Counted from the stretch's first letter, positions 26,997-37,227 are shown. The stretch: 64,000 bases of DNA from Lachnospiraceae bacterium NC2008 (GCA_000687675.1 JHWS01000002.1:186001-250000), one strand, 5' to 3'. Made by a program: numbers and translations. Notes: generated from the sequence alone by a model not told the origin.

Positions 26997-27024
26997 ATTA
27001 TATAGAATTCTCCTTAAATGTCAA
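26997..27024 (-). promoter_or_regulatory. Consensus promoter of rpsU
   Basis: On the minus strand a perfect TTGACA (27019-27024) and a perfect TATAAT (26997-27002) are 16 bp apart. It is the strongest promoter match I found in the window. Confidence 0.85.
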
Positions 27025-27084
27025 GGACTAATTCTAGTAGCTAATAATAAAGCCTATTCAATATATGTGTAAAACAACTAATTA

Positions 27085-29736
27085 TTATTTAATCTGGCCT
27101 TCAAGTACCTTACCAGCTTCTGCTATAGCATCATCAATACCAGCTGGGTTCTTACCACCAGCCTGAGCCATATTAGGACGACCACCGCCGCCGCCACCAA
27201 CAAGTGCAGCAATACCTTTAATAAGGTTACCTGCATGAGCACCAGCGCTAACCGCTCCATCAGTAGCCATGGCTACCATAGATACTTTACCATCAGAATC
27301 TGAAAGAAGAAGTACTACACCTTCGCCAAGTTTAGTCTTAAGCTCATCTCCAAGATCACGAAGCTTATTCATATCTACTCCAGACATCTTAGCAGCAAGG
27401 AATTTTACTCCCTTAACATCTTTCACATTATCCATAACATCGCCAAGAGCTTCTTTTGCAACCTTTGACTTAAGTGATTCTATTTCAGAATTAAGAGCTT
27501 TCATTTCAGCCATAATAGATGTAAGTTTTTCAATAAGCTGAGCTGGGCTAGACTTAACTATAGCCGCTGCATTATCAAGCTCTTCTTCAAGTTTCTTATA
27601 GTAAGCAGTTACATTAGTAGCTGTAATAGCTTCTATACGACGAACACCAGCAGCTACACCAGATTCAGAAAGAATCTTGAATGCAGCAATCTGTCCTGTA
27701 TGAGATACATGAGTACCACCACAAAGTTCCTTAGAGAAATCACCAGCCGAAACAACTCTTACTGAGTCTCCATACTTCTCACCAAAGAGAGCCATAGCAC
27801 CAGTTTTCTTTGCTTCATCTATAGACATTACATTTGTAATAACTTCAATATCTTCTGCAATCTTCTCGTTAACAATTGCTTCAACCTTAGCAAGTTCTTC
27901 CTTAGTCATAGCCTGACCATGGCTAAAATCAAATCTTGTACGGTCAGCATCCTGGTTAGAACCCTGCTGTTCAACATGATCACCAAGAACCTGTCTAAGT
28001 GCAGCCTGAAGAAGGTGAGTTGCTGTATGGTTTTTACATGTCTTAGCTCTATTGGCTGTATCAACATTAAGCTGCGCACTTTCGCCCTTCTTAATAACAC
28101 CAGACTCAACATGACCGATATGGCCTATTCTTCCACCAGGAACCTTAACTGTTTCATCAACAACAAATGTACCACCAGCTGTTTTAATCAAACCGCAGTC
28201 ACCCTTCTGACCACCCATAGTAGCATAGAAAGGAGTTTTTGCTGTGATAATTGTTCCTTCATCCCCAGCATTTAACGAATCAACCATAGCTTCTGAATTA
28301 GCCATAGCAACAATATTCTCTGTAAGTGATAACTTATCGTATCCTACAAATTCACATGTAACTGAAGGGTCAAGAGATTCGAATAAGTCAGCATCAACAG
28401 CCTTCTGAGAGAAGTTAGAATTTTCTCTAGCTCTCTTCTTCTGCTCTTCCATAGCTTCCTTAAAGCCAGCCTCATCTACGCTAAGACCTTCTTCTTCAGC
28501 CATCTCTATAGTAAGCTCTACAGGGAAGCCGAATGTATCATAAAGATAGAATGCAGACTTACCATCGATTTCTTTAGCACCAGCTGCCTTCTTCTCTTCT
28601 GAAATCTTCTTAAACTCTTTCATACCATTTTCAAGAGTTGCTTCGAAACGAACGATTTCCTTCTTAAGTTCATCAAGGATAAATGTCTTATTCTTTGTAA
28701 GAAGTGGATAGCTGTCAGCATATACATCATCAATATAGATGCTTGCTACTTCAAGCATATTTTCAAGTGAAAGGTTAAGAGCACGTCCGTGTCTTACTGC
28801 ACGTCTAAGGAGACGTCTAAGAACATAACCAGGACCACCATTAGAAGGTAGAAGCTTAGCTTCATCACCAATAAGCATAACACCTGTACGAAGGTGGTCA
28901 GCAATGATTCTCATAGACTTTGTTGCCTTCTCATCGCTACCATATTTAACACCAGACTTCTCTTCAATCTTAGCAATTACGCCAGTGAATAAGTCTGTCT
29001 TATATACATCATCGACACCGTTAAGGAATGCAAGGTTACGTTCAAGTCCCCAACCAGTATCAACGTTCTTCTGACTAAGTGGAAGAAGTGAACCATCCTT
29101 CTGCTTGTCATACTGCATAAATACATCATTACCAACTTCTGTATACTTACCGCATGAGCAGCCTGGTCTACAGTTTGGTCCACAAGGAGCCTGATCAGAA
29201 ACAAAGAACATCTCAGAGTCTGGACCACATGGACCATACTCAAGCCCCCACCAGTTATCTTCTGCTGGAAGGAAGAATACGTTCTCTTTCTTAAAGCCTG
29301 ATTCTATTCTATACTGAGCTCCTTCTTCATCTCTAGGAGCATTCTCATCACCTTCAAATACTGTTGCAGCAAGATGATCCTTATCAAAGCCAAATACTTC
29401 TGTAAGAAGTTCATATGACCACTGGCATCTTTCTTTCTTAAAGTAATCACCAAGTGACCAAGAACCCATCATCTCAAAGAATGTAAGGTGGCTCTTATCA
29501 CCTACACCATCAATATCATTAGTACGAACACAGCCCTGAACATTGCAAAGTCTTGTTCCAAGTGGGTGCTTCTTACCAAGAAGGTATGGCATAATAGGCT
29601 GCATACCAGCAACATTGAACATAGCACCTGTTGAACCATCAGATACAAGTGATACAGCACCTACATCTACGTGGCCTCTTTTAATATAGAACTCTTTCCA
29701 TGTATTTCTTAGTTCTTTTGATGTGAATTTTTTCAT
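27085..29736 (-). CDS. alaS: Alanyl-tRNA synthetase
   Basis: This is an 883-residue class II synthetase charging tRNA-Ala. N-terminal LRNTWKEFYIKRGH, class II motif 2-like FFEMMGSWSLGDYFKKE, a Cys cluster CGPNCRPGCSCGKY, the editing-domain zinc motifs NHTATHLLQAALR and CGGTHVSHTG, and the glycine-rich C-Ala end LVGGGGGGRPNMAQAGGK are all present. The length is normal. It is directly downstream of a tRNA gene on the same strand; no T-box leader fits in the gap. Confidence 0.98.
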   Translation of the reverse strand: MKKFTSKELRNTWKEFYIKRGHVDVGAVSLVSDGSTGAMFNVAGMQPIMPYLLGKKHPLGTRLCNVQGCVRTNDIDGVGDKSHLTFFEMMGSWSLGDYFKKERCQWSYELLTEVFGFDKDHLAATVFEGDENAPRDEEGAQYRIESGFKKENVFFLPAEDNWWGLEYGPCGPDSEMFFVSDQAPCGPNCRPGCSCGKYTEVGNDVFMQYDKQKDGSLLPLSQKNVDTGWGLERNLAFLNGVDDVYKTDLFTGVIAKIEEKSGVKYGSDEKATKSMRIIADHLRTGVMLIGDEAKLLPSNGGPGYVLRRLLRRAVRHGRALNLSLENMLEVASIYIDDVYADSYPLLTKNKTFILDELKKEIVRFEATLENGMKEFKKISEEKKAAGAKEIDGKSAFYLYDTFGFPVELTIEMAEEEGLSVDEAGFKEAMEEQKKRARENSNFSQKAVDADLFESLDPSVTCEFVGYDKLSLTENIVAMANSEAMVDSLNAGDEGTIITAKTPFYATMGGQKGDCGLIKTAGGTFVVDETVKVPGGRIGHIGHVESGVIKKGESAQLNVDTANRAKTCKNHTATHLLQAALRQVLGDHVEQQGSNQDADRTRFDFSHGQAMTKEELAKVEAIVNEKIAEDIEVITNVMSIDEAKKTGAMALFGEKYGDSVRVVSAGDFSKELCGGTHVSHTGQIAAFKILSESGVAAGVRRIEAITATNVTAYYKKLEEELDNAAAIVKSSPAQLIEKLTSIMAEMKALNSEIESLKSKVAKEALGDVMDNVKDVKGVKFLAAKMSGVDMNKLRDLGDELKTKLGEGVVLLLSDSDGKVSMVAMATDGAVSAGAHAGNLIKGIAALVGGGGGGRPNMAQAGGKNPAGIDDAIAEAGKVLEGQIK

Positions 29737-29800
29737 CGAATTTCTCCTATATATATGAATTTCATATTAGACAAATACTTTATTTCCCGCTTAAAGTGAG

Positions 29801-29873
29801 AGCTGAAAATGGGACTCGAACCCACGACCCCTTCATTACGAGTGAAGTGCTCTACCAACTGAGCTATTTCAGC
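29801..29873 (-). tRNA. tRNA-Thr, anticodon CGT
   Basis: A 73-nt cloverleaf. The acceptor GCTGAAA pairs with TTTCAGC, the D arm is GCTCAGTTGGTAGAGC, the anticodon stem is CTTCA/TGAAG with loop CTCGTAA (anticodon CGT at 29838-29840), and the T arm is GTGGGTTCGAGTCCCAT. CCA is not encoded. It reads Thr codon ACG. Confidence 0.95.
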
Positions 29874-29884
29874 ACACTTTGGTA

Positions 29885-30769
29885 TTATACGTCATTCTTC
29901 ATATGAATATCAAGTTGATTAAATGGTATAACAATACCTTCTCTGTCAAATGATTCCTTAATCTCTTCTCTAAGTTCATTAGCCGAAGTATAATAGTCAT
30001 CATTTTTAACAAAGTATCTTGCAACTATAGTAACCTGACTCTCATCAAGCCCTTCTACAAATATAGTTATTCCCATATCAAGAATAACTCTGTCATCCTC
30101 TTTAATAAGTCTTCTTATAATATCCTTAGCTTTCTTAATATCAGATTCATAAGAAATTCCAACACTAACTGAGACTCTAAGTTCAGGAAGAGCCGATACG
30201 TTGGTCATAGAAGTGTTAGCAAGGGTACCATTAGGAAGGATAACAAGTTTATTATCACGAGTACGGAGTTTTGTATAGAAAAGTGTAATCTCCTGTACAA
30301 AACCCTCATTGTTCTTATTATCTTCTTTGATATAATCCCCAACCTTGAATGGTTTTAGAATTAATATAAGAACTCCACCTGTAAAGTTAGACAGTGACCC
30401 CTGTAGGGCAAGGGCGATAGCAACACCGGCAGAGCCAAGTATAGTCATAAGTGATGCAGTCTGTATTCCATAGAATCCTGCAAGTATGCAAAACAGAACT
30501 ACATATAAAGCCGCCTTAATAAAAGAGTCTAGGAACTGCTTTACGCCAACTTCTGTATCTCTTCTATCAAGTGCTTTTCTAACAATCTTTCTAATAATAT
30601 TGATAATCTTTGTACCAATAACAAAGATTAATATTGCACAGGCAAATTTAATACCAAATGCTATAGCCTTCTCTAATATCTTATCCCACATCTTAACATC
30701 TGTAATAGTATCAGCTGCTTCGATTATGTTATTAGAGATTGTGCCTATCTCGTAATTTATGGTCTCCAT
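29885..30769 (-). CDS. Small-conductance mechanosensitive channel, MscS family
   Basis: This is a 294-residue channel with three membrane segments (about 33-57, 78-100, 105-130). The pore-lining helix is GSAGVAIALALQGSLSNFTGG, followed by LKPFKVGDYI and the beta domain with LRTRDNKLVILPNGTL. It releases solutes under osmotic downshock. It starts 13 bp inside the end of the GlgB-like gene, so the two are translationally coupled, which is an unexplained pairing. Confidence 0.93.
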   Translation of the reverse strand: METINYEIGTISNNIIEAADTITDVKMWDKILEKAIAFGIKFACAILIFVIGTKIINIIRKIVRKALDRRDTEVGVKQFLDSFIKAALYVVLFCILAGFYGIQTASLMTILGSAGVAIALALQGSLSNFTGGVLILILKPFKVGDYIKEDNKNNEGFVQEITLFYTKLRTRDNKLVILPNGTLANTSMTNVSALPELRVSVSVGISYESDIKKAKDIIRRLIKEDDRVILDMGITIFVEGLDESQVTIVARYFVKNDDYYTSANELREEIKESFDREGIVIPFNQLDIHMKNDV

Positions 30770-33195
30770 TTTTCAGCCTCTTCAATCTTTTTCACAAGGT
30801 CATTCTTAAGAGAATCTTTGATTTTAGCTCTTTCACGAAGGAATGCCTTACGCTGTTTTTCTCTTTCTTTAAGAATAGCAGCCTTCTCCTTCTCTCTTGC
30901 CTCTCTCTTCTTCTCTTTTAGTTCATCTCGTTTACTAATTTCAGCAAGGTCTTTCTCACTAAGTGGAGTGAACTTAAGAACTGTAACAGAAAGTGGCGCA
31001 AGTTTAACTCTTATTGATTCAGGTCTTTCATCCCATTTATCTTTTCTTGAAAGAATAGACTTCATATTAGAAAGTCCGGAACCGCCAAATTCTTCCCTGT
31101 CAGAATTAAATATCTCTACATACTTACCCTTAACAGGTACGCCAATCTTATATTTATCATAATAGCAGTTTGCAAAGTTAATAAGACAGACAACTATATC
31201 ATCTTTGCCCTTACCCTTTCTGATAAAAGAAATAATATTCTCATTTGCTGCAAGATTGTTAATCCATTCGAATCCCTTTACATCATTATCAAGTTCATAA
31301 AGAGCGCTTGTTTCTTTGTAAAGTTTGTTAAGTTCCTGCATATAATGAGCAAATACACAATTAGGTGAATCATCTTCATAAGAATCTGTATATTCATATT
31401 CACAGTTAAATGCATTCGGATCAGCATATTCCTGCCCCATAAGAATTTCTTTCTTTCCAGGGTTAAGATACATATAACCATAAAGAGCCTTAAGATTAGC
31501 ATACTTATCATGCTCTATACCAGGCATCCTGTTAATAAGACCGCCCTTTGAAAAATCTGTATCCTCATGTGATACAGAGAACATAAACTTTTCTCTATAC
31601 TGGTATACACTTCCAAGAGTAACGCAGTCGTGATGACTACTTCTAAGAATAGGATCGAGGCTGATGTAATCAAATACATCACTGTTTAGACCACTGTTAA
31701 TAGTAAGGTCAAAACCTAAGCAGTTTTCTTTTTCTGCTTCATCCATATCTTTAGTAAATGTTGTACCTGCAAAGCCTGATTTCTCATCAGCAATTGTAAA
31801 TACACCCTCTTTACGGTCATGAATTACTTTATTGCAAAGCTTAATAAAGTTAATTGCTTCAAGATTCTCATTGCCACCATAAATATTAGGAACCCAGTTG
31901 CCATCTTCTCTATAATAATCAAGATAAAGCATACTGGTTACATCATTAAACTTAATAGCATCAATATGATACTGGCTAATCCAGAAGTTTGCAGATGAAA
32001 TAAGGAATTCCATAACATATGGATTGCCATAATCAAAGATATACTTACCAGTTCTGGTATCTATACCCTTTCTATAATCACCATTCTCATAAAGTGATGT
32101 GCCATCAAACATAGCAAATGACATCTCACTATTATCGAAGTATGCTGGTGTCCACTGCATAATAACACCGATACCAGCTTTATGAAGTTCATTAATAAGA
32201 TGCATATAGTCCTTATATGAACCATATCTATATGTAGGAGCAAAATAACCTGTTGTATAGAAGCCAGCGCATGTATCATCATAGAATTCCATAAATGGCA
32301 TAAATTCTACATGTGTATAAGACATCTTCTTAAGATAAGCAACTAAATCCTTAGTCATCTTCTTAACATTGTCATAGCCCTTACCCTTAAGATAAGAACC
32401 GATGTTAAGTTCATATATATTAACTGCACTCTTATCAGGATTGTATGTTTTACGGTTATAAATAAAGTCACCGTCCTGCCATGTAAATCCTTTAAGATCT
32501 GTTACTACTGAGTTATATGAATTATCTCCTGCCACAGTCATAGCAAACGGATCGCACTTAGTAACCTTTTCAAATCCCTTAACAAGAATCTGATACTTAT
32601 AATTAGTTCCAACTGTAAGGTCAGGAACAAAAAGTTCAAAGATGCCAGTATTACCAATAGCCATCATCTGGTGTGAAAGTGGATTCCAGTCATTGAAATC
32701 ACCAACAACGCTGACTCTAAGAGCATTTGGCGCATAAACAGCAAAACCACAACCGCTAACCTTATTAATAGTCATAATATGACTGCCAAGCTTTTTGTAT
32801 AACTTATACTCAGCACCAGCTACTACTGCATCTGACTCTTCTTCAGTAAGAACATGGGCACCAGAATATAATTCCTTATATTCTACAGCCTTCTTTTTAT
32901 CAGGGTATGAAACCTGGTATGTATATCCAGCCTTAACAGTACCTGGAATAAGAGTAGCGAAGAAACCTGCTTCATCAGCCTCTTCCATCTTCACTTCCTT
33001 AACATCCTTAAGTCCTATTGACTTAGTTTCAGCAAGTTTAAGAGTTACCTTCTCAGCTCCTGGGAAAAATGCCTGAACAAGGCTGTTCTTTCCTCTAGTA
33101 TGTACCCCAAGTATTTCTTCTGGATGAACAGACTCACCATAAACTATCTCTTCAATAGCTGCCCAGTCCATAAGATTGTATAGCTTTTTATTCAT
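30757..33195 (-). CDS. Branching-enzyme (GlgB) homologue lacking the catalytic residues
   Basis: This is an 812-residue protein with the GlgB layout: an N-terminal GlgB-type module (about 20-115), a CBM48-like module (140-235), a GH13 barrel (260-650), a C-terminal beta domain, then about 55 charged residues likely forming a coiled coil. Aligned by eye to E. coli GlgB, Asp335 is Gln347 (VIMQWTPAYF), His340 is Tyr352, the nucleophile Asp405 is Asn417 (IKFNDVTSMLYLDY), the acid Glu458 is Asp470 (TIADEKS) and Asp526 is Glu544 (SVSHEDTDF). Flanking residues stay conserved and the frame is intact. It is therefore probably a non-catalytic glucan-binding or scaffolding protein. The ATG at 33195 has AAAGGAT upstream. 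Confidence 0.8.
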   Translation of the reverse strand: MNKKLYNLMDWAAIEEIVYGESVHPEEILGVHTRGKNSLVQAFFPGAEKVTLKLAETKSIGLKDVKEVKMEEADEAGFFATLIPGTVKAGYTYQVSYPDKKKAVEYKELYSGAHVLTEEESDAVVAGAEYKLYKKLGSHIMTINKVSGCGFAVYAPNALRVSVVGDFNDWNPLSHQMMAIGNTGIFELFVPDLTVGTNYKYQILVKGFEKVTKCDPFAMTVAGDNSYNSVVTDLKGFTWQDGDFIYNRKTYNPDKSAVNIYELNIGSYLKGKGYDNVKKMTKDLVAYLKKMSYTHVEFMPFMEFYDDTCAGFYTTGYFAPTYRYGSYKDYMHLINELHKAGIGVIMQWTPAYFDNSEMSFAMFDGTSLYENGDYRKGIDTRTGKYIFDYGNPYVMEFLISSANFWISQYHIDAIKFNDVTSMLYLDYYREDGNWVPNIYGGNENLEAINFIKLCNKVIHDRKEGVFTIADEKSGFAGTTFTKDMDEAEKENCLGFDLTINSGLNSDVFDYISLDPILRSSHHDCVTLGSVYQYREKFMFSVSHEDTDFSKGGLINRMPGIEHDKYANLKALYGYMYLNPGKKEILMGQEYADPNAFNCEYEYTDSYEDDSPNCVFAHYMQELNKLYKETSALYELDNDVKGFEWINNLAANENIISFIRKGKGKDDIVVCLINFANCYYDKYKIGVPVKGKYVEIFNSDREEFGGSGLSNMKSILSRKDKWDERPESIRVKLAPLSVTVLKFTPLSEKDLAEISKRDELKEKKREAREKEKAAILKEREKQRKAFLRERAKIKDSLKNDLVKKIEEAEKWRP

Positions 33196-33249
33196 ACTTA
33201 TACCCAATCCTTTCTTACATCAGAGCTATGCTCTGACCCCTATACTTTT

Positions 33250-34485
33250 TTATATTAAATGAATGAAAAATCCACTTCTAAGTTTTGGCTCAAACCATGT
33301 TGACTTAGGTGGCATAAGAAGACCTGCATCGGCAACATCAAATAGTTCCTGTATAGATGTTGGATACATGGCAAATGCGCACACGCTGTCTTCTGACACT
33401 CTTTTTTCAAGTTCCTTAAGACCTCTGATTCCACCTACAAAATCAATTCTCTTATCTGTTTTAGGATCCTTAATACCAAGTATGTCATCAAGTACGTACT
33501 TCTGAAGGATAGCTACATCTAGTCCATCAACTGGATCCCCTGATTTATATTCATCCTTTGTTTCAAGAAGATACCATGTCTTATCTATAAAGAGAGACAC
33601 CTGACCTTTGTGTTCAGGCTTAATAATATTTGAATCCTCTTTAACAAAATCAAATATCTTCTTAAGTTTCTCTATAAAGTCATCATTACTAAGACCGTTT
33701 AAATCTTTAATAACTCTGTTATAGTCCATAATCTTAAGCTGGTTGTCAGGGAAAAGTACGCTCATAACAAAGTTGAATTCTTCATCCCCTGTATATGAAG
33801 GATTAGCCTCTCTTCTCTTAAGACCAACTTTAACAGCAGATGCACATCTATGATGACCATCTGCAATATAGATATCATTTATCTTTGAGAATTCATTATA
33901 GATAGTATCAACGCTTTCCTTTTCATTAATAATCCATACTCTGTGAATAACACCATCTTCAGTTGTAACGTCATATAATGGAGTTTCTTTCTTCTTTGAA
34001 ATAACTATGTCAGATATAGTTATATCTTCTCTATAAGATAAAAAGATTGGACCTGTCTGAGCACTACAAATATCAACATGATTAATACGATCAACTTCTT
34101 TATCAGCTCTTGTATTCTCATGCTTCTTGATAATGTTATTCTGATAATCGTCTATAGAAGCACATGCTACGATACCAGTCTGACTTCTGCCATCCATAGT
34201 AAGTTCGTATACATAATATACAGGCTGGTCATCCTGAATAAAGCTACCTTCTTTAATCCAGTCCCTAAGCATAGAAGAAGCTTTGTCGTAGCACTCCTTG
34301 CTATACATATCAAAATCATCTTCAAACTGTGTTTCAGGTCTGTCTATTGCTAAGAAAGAATGTGGATATTTATTAACGAATTCCTTTGCTTCCTTTCTGC
34401 TATAAACATCATAAGGAAGCGCTGGAATAATGTTCTCGAAATCTTTAGAAGGTCTTACACCTTTAAATGGTCTAACTGTTGCCAT
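33250..34485 (-). CDS. DUF1015-family protein
   Basis: This is a 411-residue protein matching the DUF1015 family: N-terminal VRPFKGVRPS and ALPYDVYSRKEAKEF, the motif IADGHHRCASA (Asp209, His211, His212, Arg213), and VGGIRGLKELEKRV near the end. The DGHHR motif resembles the phosphate-binding loop of ParB/sulfiredoxin-like proteins, which include archaeal serine kinase. It lies downstream of serC and serA, with a sensor kinase gene between, so a serine-related role is possible but unproven. Confidence 0.8.
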   Translation of the reverse strand: MATVRPFKGVRPSKDFENIIPALPYDVYSRKEAKEFVNKYPHSFLAIDRPETQFEDDFDMYSKECYDKASSMLRDWIKEGSFIQDDQPVYYVYELTMDGRSQTGIVACASIDDYQNNIIKKHENTRADKEVDRINHVDICSAQTGPIFLSYREDITISDIVISKKKETPLYDVTTEDGVIHRVWIINEKESVDTIYNEFSKINDIYIADGHHRCASAVKVGLKRREANPSYTGDEEFNFVMSVLFPDNQLKIMDYNRVIKDLNGLSNDDFIEKLKKIFDFVKEDSNIIKPEHKGQVSLFIDKTWYLLETKDEYKSGDPVDGLDVAILQKYVLDDILGIKDPKTDKRIDFVGGIRGLKELEKRVSEDSVCAFAMYPTSIQELFDVADAGLLMPPKSTWFEPKLRSGFFIHLI

Positions 34486-34574
34486 GTTTTATCCTTTCAA
34501 AACTAGTTATTTGTCATAAAAAGCCAAGAATAATTTTACCAAATACCCTAGGAATTAACAAGTAATTAGAGGTT

Positions 34575-35909
34575 CTAACCGATTATCATTCTAACCTTGA
34601 AAATATCATTTCCAGCAATATATATAATATCGCTTCCTGTTTGATTTATAAATGCAAGAACACTTCTTGTTCCTGTTCCGTGGCCCTCTTCAGAAGTTAC
34701 AGGATAACCATCTTCATCTAAAGTAGCTTTCTTTTCACAGGAATTGACTATCTCAAGGATTAGCTGCTTTTTATATTTAGCTGTAATTTCTATAAATCTT
34801 TTATCCTCAGGAAGTTTTTCTGCAGCATGTATAGCATTTTCAAGTAGGTTGCTTATAGTTATTGCAAGCCCCATCTCATCTACTTCCAGTTTAGAAGGAA
34901 TATTAGCAGATATAGTTATCTTTATATTTTTAGCTGTAGCAATAGATACATAATGAGTTATTGCTGCATTAACAGTTGCATTATCGCAGAATACTTTTTC
35001 AGCCTTCGGCTCTATAGCGATACGCTCTTCAAGATATCTTTGAACCTCTTCAAATTTACCTTCCTTGGCGAGAGTTAAAAGAAGAGCCTCGAAGTGTCTT
35101 CTGTCATGGCGAAGTGTTCTATCTTGGTCCATGGCATTTTCTGCTAAAATAAGCCTTTCTTTCATATTAGCAGCAGCAACTTCCATAACCTCCGCGTCAG
35201 ACCTAAGCTTCATCTCATTCATTTTAAGATCAAAATCTCTTTTCATAACATTGGTATGATTCTCTAAGATTATAAAAATGAATATGTTAAAGAAAAGAAT
35301 AATAAGAACCATTGCTGCGTAATGAGAAACATCGCGCGGATCACCAGAATTAATAACATCAATAACACAGAAATAAGCAATAACTATTATTGATGTAACA
35401 GGGATAATCATATAAATAAGGCTTAGTTTATTTAGTCTTTTATCTTTATCTTTGTTGCCATAATAACATATAAGAATACAAGCTATAATCTCCGCCATAT
35501 TAACCGGTGCCATAGCAAGAGCAGTAACAGAATCGTAACTTATGTTAAAGCCAATATCTTCATTAACCCTGCCAATAATAATTCCCATAATAAGCTCTAT
35601 TACCAGGTTTGAAAAAAGGAAAAACACGAAGTATAAAATACCTCTTGGATTATTAGCTTTATAGCAAATAAAAAGTGGAATAAAGAAAACCGCTATAGAA
35701 ATAAGCATATTCACCCAAACTATACCAAGTATATTTAATCCAAAGAATAATCCCCAGTCTAAAACATATATAGCTTTAACCATCATAGGATGTTCTTTTG
35801 CCCATGTTTTTTTTATAAAAAATGTACGCTGAATATAGCTATATAAATATATAATTACCATCTCATTAATAGCTAGTAACAAAGTTGGATTATCAAGTAA
35901 TTTAAACAT
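34575..35909 (-). CDS. GHKL-type sensor histidine kinase
   Basis: This is a 444-residue protein with about six or seven membrane helices in residues 1-215, a coiled segment, and the phospho-accepting His in TLRHDRRHFEALL. A GHKL ATPase domain follows, with N box NLLENAIHAAE and G box GHGTGTRSVLAF. It resembles AgrC/LytS-like quorum or peptide sensors. No response regulator is adjacent, so it is an orphan here. I chose the ATG at 35909 because of the GTGGAGGA site; an upstream ATG would add 25 residues. Confidence 0.85.
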   Translation of the reverse strand: MFKLLDNPTLLLAINEMVIIYLYSYIQRTFFIKKTWAKEHPMMVKAIYVLDWGLFFGLNILGIVWVNMLISIAVFFIPLFICYKANNPRGILYFVFFLFSNLVIELIMGIIIGRVNEDIGFNISYDSVTALAMAPVNMAEIIACILICYYGNKDKDKRLNKLSLIYMIIPVTSIIVIAYFCVIDVINSGDPRDVSHYAAMVLIILFFNIFIFIILENHTNVMKRDFDLKMNEMKLRSDAEVMEVAAANMKERLILAENAMDQDRTLRHDRRHFEALLLTLAKEGKFEEVQRYLEERIAIEPKAEKVFCDNATVNAAITHYVSIATAKNIKITISANIPSKLEVDEMGLAITISNLLENAIHAAEKLPEDKRFIEITAKYKKQLILEIVNSCEKKATLDEDGYPVTSEEGHGTGTRSVLAFINQTGSDIIYIAGNDIFKVRMIIG

Positions 35910-35982
35910 ATATCTATATATCCTCCACTTAACTAATATATCATAAAACACTATTAATTCATAACAACAGGTTAAGATAAAC

Positions 35983-36010
35983 AAAAAAGGCGAGCAGTCA
36001 CCTGCTCGCC
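35983..36010 (-). terminator. Terminator of serA
   Basis: A perfect 9-bp GC-rich stem (GGCGAGCAG / CTGCTCGCC) with a 4-nt loop is followed on the minus strand by TTTTTTG. It ends the serC-serA transcript ahead of the sensor kinase gene. Confidence 0.92.
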
Positions 36011-36030
36011 CTAATAATTTGAATTTATGA

Positions 36031-37191
36031 TTAGATAGCTCTAACCTTGATCACACCATCAATAGAATTAAGCTTTGTGATAATGTCATCGTTAATGTCA
36101 TCTGCAACATCGATGATTGTATAAGCGTAATCACCCTTAGACTTGTTCATCATGTTTTCAATGTTGATGTTAAGATCACCAAATGTAGCTGTGAACTTAG
36201 TAATCATGTTTGCTGTATTCTTATGGCAGATTGTAACACGTGCCTTAGCTGAGCAAACACCCATGTCACAGTTTGGATAGTTAACTGAGTTAATGATGTT
36301 ACCATTCTCAAGGAAGTTACGCATCTCATCAACTGCCATCTTAGCACAGTTATCTTCTGCTTCTTCTGTAGAAGCTCCAAGGTGTGATGTGACGATACAT
36401 CCAACCTGACCAGCTGTTGTTGGGTTAGCAAAGTCAGATACATACTTACGAACCTTACCGCTTGCAATACCAGCAAGAACTGCCTTCTCATCGCAAAGGA
36501 TATCTCTAGCGAAGTTAAGAATAATAACTCCATCCTTCATAAGAGAGATTGCTTCAGCATTGATTGTATTCTTTGTTGAATCCATAAGAGGAACATGAAT
36601 TGTAATAAAATCACAGTTCTTATAGATATCATTAACATCAACTACATGCTTAACTGACTTATCAAGGCTCCATGCGCTCTTAACAGAAAGATATGGGTCA
36701 TAACCATATACTTCCATACCAAGTCCTATAGCTGCATTAGCAACAAGAACACCGATAGCACCAAGTCCGATAACACCAAGCTTCTTTCCAGCTATCTCAG
36801 TACCAGCGAATTTCTTCTTTTCTTTTTCCTGAGTCTTAGCAAGATTCTCATCATCCTTATTAGCTTCAACCCACTTAGCTGAACCGATAATATCACGGCT
36901 TGCAAGAAGCATACCTGAGATAACAAGTTCCTTAACAGCGTTAGCATTGGCACCTGGAGTATTGAATACTACGATACCTTTTTCAGCACACTTATCAAGT
37001 GGAATATTGTTAACACCAGCACCAGCTCTTGCTACGCACTTAAGGTTGTCTGATAATTCCATATCATGCATAGCTGCAGATCTAACTAAGATACCATCAG
37101 CTTCTGCTACATTCTCAGTATTCTCATAATTCTTATCGAACTTTGCAAGTCCTACCTGAGCGATAGGATTAAGGCAATTATATTTAAACAT
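36031..37191 (-). CDS. serA: D-3-phosphoglycerate dehydrogenase
   Basis: This is a 386-residue NAD enzyme making 3-phosphohydroxypyruvate, the first step of serine synthesis. LGVIGLGAIGVLVANAA is the NAD-binding motif, HVPLMDSTKNTINAE and the catalytic His region TSHLGASTEEAE follow, and a C-terminal ACT domain (about 315-386, DLNINIENMMNKSKGDYAYT) is present, giving likely feedback control. It is 36 bp downstream of serC. Confidence 0.96.
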   Translation of the reverse strand: MFKYNCLNPIAQVGLAKFDKNYENTENVAEADGILVRSAAMHDMELSDNLKCVARAGAGVNNIPLDKCAEKGIVVFNTPGANANAVKELVISGMLLASRDIIGSAKWVEANKDDENLAKTQEKEKKKFAGTEIAGKKLGVIGLGAIGVLVANAAIGLGMEVYGYDPYLSVKSAWSLDKSVKHVVDVNDIYKNCDFITIHVPLMDSTKNTINAEAISLMKDGVIILNFARDILCDEKAVLAGIASGKVRKYVSDFANPTTAGQVGCIVTSHLGASTEEAEDNCAKMAVDEMRNFLENGNIINSVNYPNCDMGVCSAKARVTICHKNTANMITKFTATFGDLNINIENMMNKSKGDYAYTIIDVADDINDDIITKLNSIDGVIKVRAI

Positions 37192-37227
37192 CTTTGTTTA
37201 ACTCCTTTATTAAGTTTTAAAACTATA

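Noticed and set aside
29737-29800. T-box before alaS
   Set aside because: Only 64 bp separate the tRNA from alaS, too short for a T-box.
30757-33195. Pseudogene call for the GlgB homologue
   Set aside because: The frame is open over 812 codons and residues around the changed sites are conserved, so decay is unlikely.
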